From Nannobrachium achirus (Eukaryota > Chordata > Actinopteri > Myctophiformes > Myctophidae), in the NCBI GenBank assembly GCA_963921795.1, contig OY997651.1, positions 49,185,018 to 49,249,017 of the forward strand: DNA of 64,000 nucleotides, written 5' to 3'. Both the position numbers and the translations under genes were made by a program. Each line of letters starts with the position of its first letter. The first letter of the stretch is position 1. Positions 33,342-43,809 of this stretch are shown here, in pieces. A model generated the notes under the pieces. The model made no database searches and was not told where the DNA came from. It saw only the letters and a list, made by a program, of their open reading frames with translations.

Positions 33342-35193
33342 CGAGCCTTTCTGCAGTTCCTCACAGCTGGGATCAGTCTCCGTCGCCCCTCCTCTGATGT
33401 GTTGTATGTGCCGAGGTTGAACTCATCCTGAACCTCCTCTGACATCTGCAGCATGAAGGCCAGAGCTGAACACTGGGATGGAGACAGTTTGGTCTTTGAT
33501 CTGTCCCCTGACTTCAGGTACTGTTGGATCTCCTGAAGTACTGAGTGGTCGTTCATCTCCATCAAACAGTGGAAGATGTTTATCATTCTCTCAGGAGAGT
33601 GTTCTTCAGTGGTCATCTTCTTCAGGTTGTTGATGACCCTCTGGATGGTCTCTGGACTGTTCTCTGTCTGACCAAGCAGGCCTCCTATCAGACTCTGGTT
33701 GGACTCCAGTAAGAGGCCATGAAGGAAGCGGACAAAGAGGTCCAGGTGGCCATTTTTACTCTTCTGAGATTTTACCATTACTCTGTACAGGAAGCTTTCC
33801 AGGGTCCTTTCTCCTCCTCCCAGGAATGTCTTCAGCACCTTCATGTTCTTCTGTGTGAAACAGTGGAACAGGTAGACTGCAGCCAGAAACTCCTGGATGC
33901 TCAGATGAACAAAGCTGTAGACTGTTCCCTGGAAGCTCACACTCTCTCTATTGAAGATCTCTGTGCACAGTCCTGAGTACAGCGAGGCGTCTTTCACATC
34001 AAGACCACACTTTTCCAGGTCTTCTTGGTAGAACATGATGCTGCCTTTCTCCAGATGTTCAAACGCCAGCCTACCCAGCTTCAAAAGAACCTTCCCGTCT
34101 ACCTCATCATACTTCTTCTTCCTCTGGAACCAGCCGTACATCTTAGTCGGGGTCTTGTTTGGTTTCTTTTTCTTGTGTGTCTTGTCATACTTCAGATTCT
34201 TCCTCTTCGTCTGGACCGATAGGAAGTGGCTGTACATCTGAGTCTGGGTCTTGGGCAGCGATTCTGTTTCGTCTGTCTTCAACATGTCCTCCAGAACGGT
34301 AGCTGTGATCGAACAGAAGACTGGGATGTGACACATGATGTGGAGGCTCCTTGATGTCTTCATGTGTGAGATGATTTTGCTGGCCAGCTTCTCATCATCA
34401 CTGAATCTCTTCCGGAAAAAATCCTCCTTCTGGGGGTCTGTGAACCCCCGTACTTCTGTCTCCAGGTCAACACAATCAGGAGGGATCTGATTGGCTGCTG
34501 CAGGTCTGGTAGTTATCCAGAGGAGGGCGTTGGGGAGCAGATTCCCCTCGATGAGGTTTGTCAAAAGCAAGTCCACTGATGATGTCACTGTGACGTCAGA
34601 AACAATGTCATTGCTGTGGAAGACATCAGAACCAATGCGAATGTTCTCGAATTTCAGCGAAAATCTGCTTTCATCCAGTCCATCAAAGATTAAGCCAACC
34701 TTCCAGACTGCGAGCTGCTCTGCTGTGACCTTCTTTAATTCTGGGTGGAAACGATGGATCAGTGAGAGAAGACTGTGCCGCTCATCTCTGACCAAGTTCA
34801 GCTCCCGGAATGAGAAGGGAACCAGGAGAATGACATCTTGATTTTCCAAACCCCTTGCCCAGTCCAGAGCCACCTTACGCACAGAGAATGTTTTTCCAAT
34901 GCCAGCGATGCCCTTGGTCAGGACTCTTCTGATGGGTTTGTCTCTGCCAAGGAGGAGGGGCTTAAATATGTCACAGCATTTGATTGGTTCGTCATGGAGG
35001 GTCTTCTTCTTGGAAGCTGTCTCAAGCTGCCAGACCTCATGTTGGGTATTAACCCCTTCACTCTCTCCCGCTGAGATGTGGATCTCTGTGTAGATGCTGC
35101 TGAGGGAGGGCACTTCAGTGACGTATGTCACACGATCAAGACGGTTCAAACCGACCTTATAAACCTTTAAATCCTCCTGCGGACTGACACCTG
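33342..35193 (-). CDS. NLR FISNA-NACHT exon (NLRC3-like fish NLR)
   Basis: This exon encodes the ATP-dependent oligomerisation core of a cytoplasmic pattern-recognition receptor. The minus-strand frame is open for 617 codons between an acceptor (TTCTCATAG|CAGGTG) and a donor (GCTCG|GTTAGT). Order: FISNA segment ([30 protein letters not shown]), Walker A GIAGIGKT (34889-34912), Walker [10 protein letters not shown] (34667-34693), sensor region '[15 protein letters not shown]', and the NACHT-associated helical part '[21 protein letters not shown]' and '[16 protein letters not shown]'. A Lys-rich insert ([14 protein letters not shown]) sits at about 34140-34200. The frame continues 15 codons upstream of the acceptor to an ATG at 35239, but splice signals and phase argue that part is intronic. 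No inactivating change is seen. The resemblance is to the large fish NLR (NLR-C) expansion. Confidence 0.93.
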
Positions 35194-35314
35194 CTATGAG
35201 AAGACAATGAAGACATTTTAAACATTCAGCTTCATTCATAGCTTTACATTCTTACAGTTGTGTATGAAAATTATTAATGAAATGTCCTCCAATGCAAACT
35301 GTGTCCAGTCTTAC

Positions 35315-35379
35315 TTTGTCCACTTGTGGTTTGACGGGACGTCTTCAGTTCAGGTGTGATCAGAACACAAGTCCTCTCT
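35315..35379 (-). CDS. Small NLR exon before FISNA
   Basis: A 65-bp exon with acceptor CGTCCACAG and donor ACAAA|GTAAGA encodes about 21 residues (ERTCVLITPELKTSRQTTSG). It enters with one base and leaves with one base, exactly the phase needed between the exon ending at 40774 and the FISNA-NACHT exon. No other exon in the 5-kb intron would satisfy both phases, which is the main support for it. Confidence 0.75.
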
Positions 35380-35474
35380 CTGTGGACGAGAAGGAGATAT
35401 GACTATATCATACACTTATATGATGTATGTGCAGTGTTGGGTTAGAATGAGATATGACTATATCATACACTTAT

Positions 35475-35514
35475 GATGTTTTGTTTTGTTTTGTTTTGTT
35501 TTGTTTTGTTTATT
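35475..35514. repeat. (TTTTG)n microsatellite
   Basis: Seven or eight copies, preceded by a duplicated GAGATATGACTATATCATAC (35394 and 35449). Confidence 0.9.
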
Positions 35515-35929
35515 TGATCATCTCATACTTTTATACAGGTCATACATTAATATAATCATTGTTACAGATGATCAAAAGGAATAGGCTGAAGCTGAAAGCT
35601 TGTGAATGCCTATCCTACGTATTCATGAATTAAGACATTGATTAGTTATAAGAGTGTTCAGATTATTATTTTTTTTTTCATCATAAAAAGGAAAAAAAAG
35701 AAGAATGTATGTGCAGGTGTTTGGCAGTAACAAGTTACTTAATAATATATTACTCTAATATTATTATTTTAATCAGTAACGGGTAGTGTAACTTATTGCT
35801 CTGCCAAAACGTACTAATATTATTACATATTCATCCAAATAATGCTGCTTTACTCGTTACGATGATCATGATTTGTTTTGGTTTCTGACTGAGATAAAGC
35901 GCTCTCTTCACTGTATGGATTTATGAGTC

Positions 35930-38190
35930 AACACAAGTTATTAAAAGGTGGGAAATAGATTTTAAATGTATTTTCTGTGATGACACAACAAGCTTCGATG
36001 AAACCTTTTACAAAGAGAGATGTCTCTTTGTAAAAGAGTGTGAGATTACATTGGAGGAGGAGCCTAGTAATGATGATCTTAACACTGAGCTGACTATAGA
36101 AGAAGTCCAGTTGGCCATTAACAGAGCTAAGACAGGAAAAGCCACAGGTATAGAACATTTGTCAAATGAAATCCTTAAGTCACCAGTGCTATTTCACACT
36201 CTGTATGGACTGTTTAAGAAATGTTTTGAAAGGGGTCAAATCCCATCAATGTGGTTTAGAGGAATTAGTCTTCTGAGCACAGTTTACAAGATATATTCAT
36301 CCATACTCAATGACAGGCTCATGTGCCATCTCGAGAAAAGACATGTACTGGTAGACGAACAAAACGGGTTCCGCAAAGACAGAGCATGCATTGACCATCT
36401 TTATTCACTATGTACAATAATAAGGACCAGGTTAGAGGAAGGAGAGGAAACCAACATTTGCCTGTTTTATTGATTTCAAAAAGGCGTTCGATTTTGTAAA
36501 TAGGGACCTACTCTGGTGCAGACTGTTGGAATACGGAGTGAATGGAACATTTTACAAAGCAATACAATCTTTATACAGTGCACCTGTAGCTTGTGTTAAA
36601 ACTAATGAATTTTGTACAGATTGGTTTCCAACACCTCTGGGAGTGAAACAAGGAGATAATCTCTCGCCCACATTATTTGCTGTTTACGTTAACGATCTAG
36701 CATGCTCAATTAAGTCTCTAAACTGTGGTGTGCAATGTGGGGAAGCTGCAGTGAGCATTCTCCTGTACCCGGACGATATTGTCCTAATAGCCGAAAAGGA
36801 ATCTGATATGCAAAAAATGCTCTTGCATACAAGCGAGTGGTGTAAAAAATGGAGGATGACCATAAATGAAAAGAAAACAAATGTGATACACTTCAGAAGT
36901 TCTAGAACTCATATTAGTAAGTATCAGTTTTATTTTGGTGAGAAAAAGATTAATTACGTAAAGTCCTATAAATATTTGGGGTTTTATGTTGATGAGCATA
37001 TGAGTCTGGTCCATGGTTCCACAGTCCTTGCTGAATCAGCAGGCCGAGCATTAGGGGGAGTTATTGGTAAAATCAAGACACTTAAAGATGTTGGCTTCCT
37101 TACTTACACAACACTTTATCAGGCTTGCGTTTGCCCAGTTCTTGATTACAGTGCTGGGGTCTGGGGTCATGGGAGTTTCCCTAAGAGTGTAGCTGTGCAC
37201 AACCGAGCCATCCGATATTTCCTGGGTGTACATAAATATGCGCCAATGGCAGCAGCATCAGGAGATATTGGATGGGAACCATGTGATGTTCGATGGAAGG
37301 TCTGCACTGTCAGGTTGTGGAATAGATTAGTCACTATGAATGATAATAGGCTAACAAAGAAAGTATTTAATTGGGACAGACATCAGAATGGACCCAGGAT
37401 AGAGGACATGCATGCTATGTTTTGTAAATATGGAGTGGAAGACGTGTTCCTCAGATTAGAACAAGTTGATGTTGTGGCTCTAAAGGAGATGCTGTTTGAT
37501 CAGATCAAACATACCTGGACAGAGGAGATTTGGAGTAAACCAAAATTGCGTCCATACAGAGAAATTAAGTATGATTATTATACAGAAAAATATGTTTTAT
37601 TTAACCTGCCAAAGAAAAAAAGGTCACTCTGTGCTCAGATTAGAGGAGGCATTCTGCCACTCCATATTGAAACGGGTCGTTGTGTTGGGTTAGATGAAGA
37701 AGAACGTATCTGTCAAATGTGTGATCTTAATGAAATAGAACATTAGTATCATTTTGTTCTGTATTGTCCCTTCTATTCGGGACCCAGAGAAGAGTTGTTT
37801 AATAATATTGACGATATTTATATGTTGGATATCAGTGACTCACAACGTATTAACTGTCTATTTGAAAAACATGTATTTAAACTGGCAAACTACTTTGAGA
37901 AAGCCTGGGACTTGAGAAAAAAAGCATTGTACAACCAGTAGGGGTTAAGTACCATATGCTCTGTTTTGCTTTATTTTATTATTCCCCCCCCCCCCCCCCC
38001 CCCCCCCCCCCCACTGGTATCTATGTTGTAGCCTATACTGGTAACGGATGTATAGAAAAAAGAAAAGAAAAAAGGAATGTATCTAAGAATATTGTAACCT
38101 TTTTGAAAAGGTGTCATATAATCCCATGAGGGATGGGCCACAAGGTGGCATGACACTCAAATAAAATTATTCATTCATTCATTCATTCAT
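35930..38190 (+). mobile_element. 5'-truncated LINE with (ATTC)n tail in an NLR intron
   Basis: The reverse-transcriptase coding part starts abruptly at about 35.93 kb. Coding ends near 37940, followed by a 29-base C run (37984-38012) and a 3' tail of ATTC repeats (38168-38188). Orientation is opposite to the NLR. The clade was not assigned. Confidence 0.8.
36051..37941 (+). pseudogene. LINE reverse transcriptase, frameshifted, YPDD catalytic box
   Basis: Two frames (36051-36473 and 36526-37743) join by a single-base shift near 36470, where the second frame reads C-L-F-I-D-F-K-K-A-F-D, reverse-transcriptase motif A. Further motifs: AINRAKTGKATGIEHLSNEI, GFRKDRACIDHLYSL, GVKQGDNLSPTLF, and LLYPDDIVLIAE (bases 36766-36777), where the usual alanine of Y-A-D-D is proline. 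A late TAG at 37744-37746 cuts off the tail (YHFVLYCPFYS...), which otherwise continues to about 37941. Three defects make it inactive. Confidence 0.85.
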
Positions 38191-38519
38191 GAGTCTGCAC
38201 TGTGGTGTGTCTGTGTCCAGCAGACATGCTGCAGATCTATGGAGCAGCAGATATTATCCGGTAGAGGAGGTTGTCACATGAACAAAAAGAACACATTTGC
38301 AAGCTATCAACACTGTGTGATTGTAAAGGATGTTATCTTGAAGATATGTTCTTTTTAAGCATTCCCCACCATGTAAAGTTATGATGTACGTGCAGGTCTG
38401 GGGTCTGACACAGATCTGTGTTCCTCCGTGAGGGGGCGGGGCTCACAAACAAAGCTATGCACATATGAACTCAGCACAAAAAGAAAGGAAACTTGACTTC
38501 GGTCCATTATATCTCTCCT

Positions 38520-39912
38520 TTAACACATGGGCGGCCAAGGTTTATAACATTTATAGCTGTTGCTGCTGCCACCATTGACTTACGCTTTGTTTTGACGAGC
38601 CCCGCAAGCTTCGTGCGTGTGCACGTGCGTGTCCAGAGAAGATTGAGGAGGATAATCCATTTGTTTACAAACGCTCGCGAAACTCGCGGTAAAAAATCGC
38701 GGTAAAATCGCGGTAAAGTGTCGCCGTGAAAACAATCAGCTCTCTGCTTCCATGGGGCTGTTTTCATCTCATTCTCAGATAAAGCCGTTCTTATGTTTCA
38801 AAGTAGAATCTAAAGCCATGTTAAAGGGGAGTTTCGGTCAAAAACGACTTTCCTACCTTTAAAATGATGATTCAGGAAGCTTCTGGGTTGATCCAGGTTA
38901 GTTTTGACCCATAGCAGCATTTTGTTCCATTTTCGATTTTCTCCCCTGCACCCCACGGCTCCAAACGGCACCTCTCGGGTCACTCCATAATCCGGTTATT
39001 ATTCTCGCTCAAAACTCACTTTTCTCGCTCGGTCTCAGTCCCTCATAATGTTGTTAGCAAATCCAAGCTACATCAGCTCCTGGTCGCCGCCATGTTTGTT
39101 TACTTTTAGCTCAACTCTGAACTCTCAGCCCAGGAGAGAACACTGGGAAATCCCGTTTTGTATCGCGTGACTCCCCGACGCGCGACGAACAATAAAACAC
39201 AAAAATGCTCTTAGCCAAAGAAAAAAGATGTAACTATGTCGACAAAGTCTGCAGAGTGATGTATGGTGTAGCCTCTTGTCTGCCTCAACAGGCAACAGGC
39301 TGTGGGGGGAGGGAGGTGGAGCTGTGAGCAGCAGCAGCAGCAGCAGCTCGTGAACGCGCGTTTCCCAACGCGAACGGGATTTCCCAGTGTTTCTCTAGCA
39401 GGGCTGAGAGTTCAGAGTTGAGCTTTTTGTAAACAAACATGGCGGCGACCAGGAGCTGGTGTAGCTCGTATATGCTAACAACATTATGAGGGACTGAGAC
39501 CGAGCGAGAAAAGTGAGTTTTGAGCGAGAATAATAACCGGATTATTGAGTGACCCGAGAGGTGCCGTTTGGAGCCGTGGGGTGCAGGGGAGAAAATCGAA
39601 AATGGAACAAAATGCTGCTATGGGTCAAAACTAACCTGGATCAACCCAGAAGCTTCCTGAATCATCATTTTAAAGGTAGGAAAGTCGTTTTTGACCGAAA
39701 CTCCCCTTTAAGTCCTTCCGTGAGGGGAGAGACAGAGGGGCTTCCTGCACTGACTGGGTGACGTAATGGATTCAGGTCATGCAAAGGGAAGCTGCAGTCT
39801 CAAAAAGTTAACTGTTTGTTGCCTCGTCCGTGAACGAGTTAACTTCCTGTGGCAGGGGGACACCTAGTGGCCGTAACTCGTCCCTGAACGAGTTTGGCTC
39901 CCCAAGTGTTAA
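38520..39912. mobile_element. piggyBac-like TTAA element hosting a nested element
   Basis: The left end TTAACACATGGGCGGCCAAG and right end (reverse complement) TTAACACTTGGGGAGCCAAA start at TTAA (38520-38523 and 39909-39912). Its own sequence is about 500 bp; the rest is the nested element. A partial copy in reverse orientation lies at 15905-16235. No transposase. Confidence 0.75.
38821..39711. mobile_element. Long-terminal-inverted-repeat TTAA element, nested
   Basis: Termini AGGGGAGTTTCGGTCAAAAA extend as inverted repeats of about 340 bp (38825-39165 and 39370-39707). They are flanked by TTAA on both sides (38821-38824, 39708-39711). The paralogous sequence at 16106-16109 has one TTAA and no insert, proving insertion and target duplication. 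The centre (39166-39369) is CpG-rich and includes a CAG run (39330-39348). No coding sequence. Confidence 0.88.
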
Positions 39913-40388
39913 CAATACCAATTTGTATTGTGTTTGATATGATTTTTATCGTTGATTCGTCACCTTTACAACGAGGTACAGGTTGTAAGCATCGGGCGTT
40001 CAAGGCATGAGCTACACAGCCAAACGTGTGGGTAGCACCGACCAAGATTTTGCCAAAATGGCTTGCAATACTGTTCTGCTGGCATTTACTCTTGTGTTCT
40101 GCTTCCCTGACACACAAGTGTAAAAAAGGCCAATATGTGTTGTTTTTTCTTTTCCTTAATACTGTGGGAGAGTGCAATCATTCAATGAACCAAGCAACAA
40201 AGGTGAACACCAAAAGAACAGTATTGCAGGCCTGCCAGGCCATTTTGACCATTTTTGGAGGGGTGCTACGCTACCCACACGTTTGGCTGAGTTGCTCATT
40301 CCACGAATGCCAGATCCTTACATTCTGTACATTGTTGTAAACGTGACAAATCAACGATAACAATGATATCAAACACAATACCATTTGG
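39913..40388. mobile_element. Foldback element with about 140-bp arms
   Basis: 39913-40052 and 40254-40388 form an imperfect inverted repeat (AATACCA/TATTGTGTTTGATAT, CGTTGATT, CACACGTTTGGC on each side). Its left edge coincides with the right TTAA of the neighbouring element. Confidence 0.65.
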
Positions 40389-40773
40389 CATAATTAAAGA
40401 CTTGGCTACAACAGCCTCATGGTGGCGCTACACCAGCCAGCTTCATATGTTGGCCTATAACTTTTGAACCGCAGGTCATAAAATAAACCTTTTAATTTAA
40501 TTTTATCCTGATCCTTGGATCATGACACAACTCCACATTCGATTAGGTTAACCATGATTTCACGTTTTCTTCAAAACACACTAGTCCTACAACATTGTGT
40601 GGGCCCTGGGTAGGCAACCCGCCCGGTGGGGATCTGTGCTCTGACGAGCACACTTTTCTAGTTCGACTTAATTAATGTCTTGTTTTATAATACTTTAATG
40701 TTAAATGTTAATAATCATGTTACTTAGCAGATCACTTTGTTGTTTATATATTTGTATAGAAGGATTGACATAC
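40389..40773. other. Dispersed fish repeat, unclassified
   Basis: CTCATGGTGGCGCTAC, CCTATAACTTTTGAACCGCA and GACGAGCACACTTTTCTAGT resemble the teleost interspersed sequence around 59860-60040. No gene. Confidence 0.45.
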
Positions 40774-40971
40774 TGTGTGTGTGAAGGTCCAGGTTCATTA
40801 CTGAAGTCTGAAGGAGGATCATCTTTAGACCAGTGACTCTTCACTGTTGGAGACTCTGGTCTGTGGTGAAGACTTTTGGCAAAGGTAAAGTCAGGAGGTA
40901 CAGGTGAGGTCTGGTCACTCTTCATAGACTTAAGGCTGGGTGTTGGAGACTCTGGTCTGTGGTGAAGACTT
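40774..40971 (-). CDS. NLR N-terminal exon with two 33-residue repeats
   Basis: 198 bp (66 codons) between acceptor GATTCCAG and donor CACA|GTATGT. It encodes two copies of a Ser/Pro-rich unit: SLHHRPESPTPSLKSMKSDQ... and SLHHRPESPTVKSHWSKDDP...SNEPGPSHT. Such repeats precede the FISNA domain in many fish NLRs; their role is not established. It enters and leaves in the same phase as the exon at 41742, so the units are interchangeable. Confidence 0.85.
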
Positions 40972-41223
40972 CTGGAATCATAAAAATGTTCATACAAATC
41001 AATGGTGGTCGGTTAACCCCTACTTACTATCACAGGCGATTCGAGGGAAGAAGATTGTGCCCGTAGGGCTCTGAACAAGTGTGTAGAGCACGGCATGATA
41101 TTTCCGTGAGAGGTCAGGCCAGTGGCCTTCTGTGAGAGCTTTTTTTTTTTTTTCTCTCACTTTCCCTCTGTCTAAGGATGGCTAAGTGTCTTTCCTCCTT
41201 CTGATGGAAAGATACGGCCCCAG

Positions 41224-41435
41224 CTGTGTGTGCTGTGGGCTTCTCTTTACACTACCATGTTGGCAGTGTAGTATCTGTGTGTGCTGGGGGCTTCCCTTTA
41301 CCATGTTGGCTGTGTGTGGAGGGGGCTTCTCTTTTCTCTACCATGTTGGCAGTGTGTGGAGGGGGCTTTCTTTTCTCTACAATGTTGGCAGTGTGTGGAG
41401 GGGGCTTCTCTTTTCTCTACCATATTTGGCAGCAC
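41224..41435. repeat. About 40-bp tandem repeat in an NLR intron
   Basis: Four to five copies of a unit with TTGGCAGTGTGTGGAGGGGG and CTTCTCTTTTCTCTACCATG. Confidence 0.85.
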
Positions 41436-41741
41436 CATCATGGATCCTTCATAAAAGATTCCATCAGCAATGGCTGCACTACAGCAATTAGGCTTCGCCC
41501 TTTTTGCTATTTGGGACGTGTCAGCGCCTTCATGGCGCTCACAGTCCAATGAATAAGTCTCTGGACGGGGCCAGACCCCTTCAATTGGTTGACTCACAGG
41601 ATGTGAGTTCATCACATCTCTACCATAGCAGATCTCCATATGGCCGCTCTACCGGCCACTCTACTCCTGAGCCACTGCCGCCCCCACATGTTACTTAGCA
41701 GATCATTTTGATGTTTATATTGTATAGAAGGATTGACATAC

Positions 41742-41840
41742 TGTGTGTGTGAAGATCCAGGTTCATTAGTGTCTGAAGGAGGTTCATCTTTAGACCGGTT
41801 ACTCTTCCCTGTTGTAGACTCTGGTCTGTGGTGAAGACTT
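41742..41840 (-). CDS. NLR N-terminal exon with one 33-residue repeat
   Basis: 99 bp with acceptor GAGTCCAG and donor CACA|GTATGT. It encodes SLHHRPESTTGKSNRSKDEP and SDTNEPGSSHT, the same unit as the next exon. Its phase matches the ATG exon upstream and the exon at 40971 downstream. Sequence on both sides of the two exons is also shared, pointing to exon duplication. Confidence 0.82.
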
Positions 41841-41939
41841 CTGGACTCATACAAATGTTTAAATAATTATCATGTGAATAAAATGGTCAATTTGTTGAAC
41901 ATTATTTATTGCTAGACATTGCAGTCAGTCTGTATAGTG

Positions 41940-42480
41940 CAGCTTCACCATTGAACAGCACATAGTGATTTATAATCTATAGACCAGTAAGACGCCTAAG
42001 GGCGAAAAGCGCGCCATGTCTTGGCCATCTGGCCGGTGATGTATATTGGACCAGTTACCCATTTATGGAGACCCCTGGTACCCCTAGATGTTCACAGATA
42101 TGGGCTTAATATTGATGAAATCAGGGATCTTCATATATGGGCATAAAGGGGATTTGGTTCCCCTAGCATCACAAGGATCTCTGTATCTCCATATATGGGC
42201 ATAAAAGGGACTTGGTTCCCCTGGCTCATAGAGATCTCCATATATGGGCATAAAAGGGATTTGATTCCCCTGACGTCACAGTGATGTCAGAGCGTGACGT
42301 CAGATCGTGAGAATCAACAAAAAAGACAAGCGTTACCCATACAAACAGACCCGGTCAAGATGTGACAGTTCTGATAGTAAACTGCGACTTACGGTCGCAA
42401 TAAACATTGAATGATTTATAATCTGTAGATAAACATTGAACAGCACATAGTGATTTATAATCTACAACTAAACATTGGAC
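41940..42480. repeat. Tandem repeats with CArG and CRE motifs
   Basis: Three diverged copies of a unit containing CATATATGGGCATAAAAGGG and TTGGTTCCCCT run over 42125-42275. Two contain a perfect SRF-type CArG box CCATATATGG (42189-42198, 42238-42247). TGACGTCA occurs twice next to them (about 42269 and 42294). Copies of ACAGCACATAGTGATTTATA flank the block at 41955 and 42435. It lies in an NLR intron. Confidence 0.6.
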
Positions 42481-42694
42481 AGGGATGTAATTCTATTAGA
42501 CTCTATAGGCACTGTCTTGCACACCACCTTTACACCTTACCCCTGTTATCCCTACATTTATTAGCCATACATTTTAGCCCATCAGACTAGCCCATCTACA
42601 TCGACCTGCTGTGAGCTTGTAGTTTGGCTATTTGAACTATTTCTTTATTTTTTATCCCACAATTTTGTAACCCATTTTTTTCACTCAGTGCCAA

Positions 42695-43135
42695 TTATGT
42701 AATCCTGGGCTCTGCTCTCCCTCTGCCGCGCCTGGGGAGACAACAAACTGACCTCATGCTTCCTTCAATGCATGAGTAATCCAAGTTGTTTCTTTTCACC
42801 TGACGGGGGGATTTCCTCGGTATGGACGTAGCGCGTGGAAGGAACACGTTATTCCAACCAGTTCCTTTCCCCTCCATCAGGCGCCCGGCTGGCCAGGAGG
42901 AGGCATTATTGAGACCAGGATTACTGCATGTTTTTGTGAGGGTATCTACCCTAGGAGACACGGGAAGAACATGCAAACTCCACACAGAAATAACCTTTCG
43001 CCAAACCCACCTAGAGTGTGGGCGCTGATGACACGGAGGAGAGAACACGCCCACAGCGTCCCCCGGCGGGAATTGAGCCCAGGACCTTATGGCTGTGAGG
43101 CAACAGCACTAACAACTGCGCCACCGTGCCCCGCC
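42695..43135 (-). mobile_element. tRNA-derived fish SINE (DANA/Mermaid-like head)
   Basis: On the minus strand the head reads GGGCACGGTGGCGCAGTTGT, TGCCTCACAGCCATAAGGTC, CTGGGCTCAATTCCC, GTGTGGAGTTTGCATGTTCT, the widespread head of teleost tRNA-derived SINEs with A and B boxes. The tail reads AATAACGTGTTCCTTCCACG, CGCTACGTCC, GTCAGGTGAAAAGAAAC, also a recurrent fish repeat. The family name is by recollection of the head only. Confidence 0.8.
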
Positions 43136-43272
43136 ACCATGAGCTATTTTAAAATAGTAATATTAAATGGCAATTTCTTTTTAGGGATAAGGGTTAAGGC
43201 GACATGCAAGACAGGGCCCTATGTCTTTGGTTTCCAGTGATTTGCACAATGATGTAATTAGGATTAGATCAC

Positions 43273-43400
43273 TTTTTAGGTCCGGGTTCATTAGTTATAG
43301 TGTTATTAGAGTATATTGTATTGACATACGGAGGAGCATCTTTAGAGCGGTCACTCTTCACTGGTGGAGGTCTGTCTCTTCTCTCCTCCTCTCTCTCCAT
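43273..43400 (-). CDS. NLR first coding exon
   Basis: ATG at 43398-43400 opens a frame reading MEREEERRDRPPPVKSDRSK, then DAPPYVNTIYSNN, then NEPGPKK, ending at a donor A|GTGATC. It contains one diverged copy of the same KSDRSKD...NEPGP unit found in the next two exons. Two bases remain at the donor, matching the one-base start of the next exon. A CAG acceptor at 43418-43420 suggests a non-coding first exon farther upstream. Confidence 0.7.
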
Positions 43401-43479
43401 GTTGATCTTTATTCAACCTGTCAGGATTCATAAAATACATCAGAAAACAATGAATGCTGTATTAGAGCTTTATTTAGCC

Positions 43480-43790
43480 CGACCCGCAACGGGTTAGGGG
43501 CTAATTTCTCACGTATCTGGCGGGCTTTGTGTCAGGTCGGGCTATGAAGCGGGGCTCGTAACTTCTGTGGTAACATGATAATCCACTCAATGCTCTCCCG
43601 CATCGAGGAGTTTATGCAATGGTCAAGGCTGGAGGTAAAACACACTGAATGCAACACTTTCTATGAAAGATGCAGCGGTGGGAATAGGTGGTACAAGGCC
43701 AAAAGCGACCGCATCCCTTCCTTCACCATTCAGCAGAAACCAATCCCTGTTTACGCCACCCGCTTCGAATGGTATCAATGCATTTAATGG
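43480..43790 (+). pseudogene. Non-LTR reverse transcriptase fragment (thumb region)
   Basis: One frame reads SRIEEFMQWSRLEVKHTEC, then YKAKSDRIPSFTIQQKPIPV. The order W-x-x-L-x-x-K-x-x-K/C, then F-x-I-x-x-x-x-I-P, matches the segment after the catalytic box in R2-like and related LINE proteins. No catalytic motifs are present. Short and dead. Confidence 0.45.
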
Positions 43791-43809
43791 GAAATTTTCA
43801 CGTGTTTTC

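Noticed and set aside
35194..35239. ATG at 35239 as start of the NACHT protein
   Set aside because: A good acceptor at 35194-35195 and matching phase with the exon at 35315-35379 show this segment is intronic.
42695..43054. 119-codon minus-strand frame
   Set aside because: It lies wholly within the tRNA-derived SINE.
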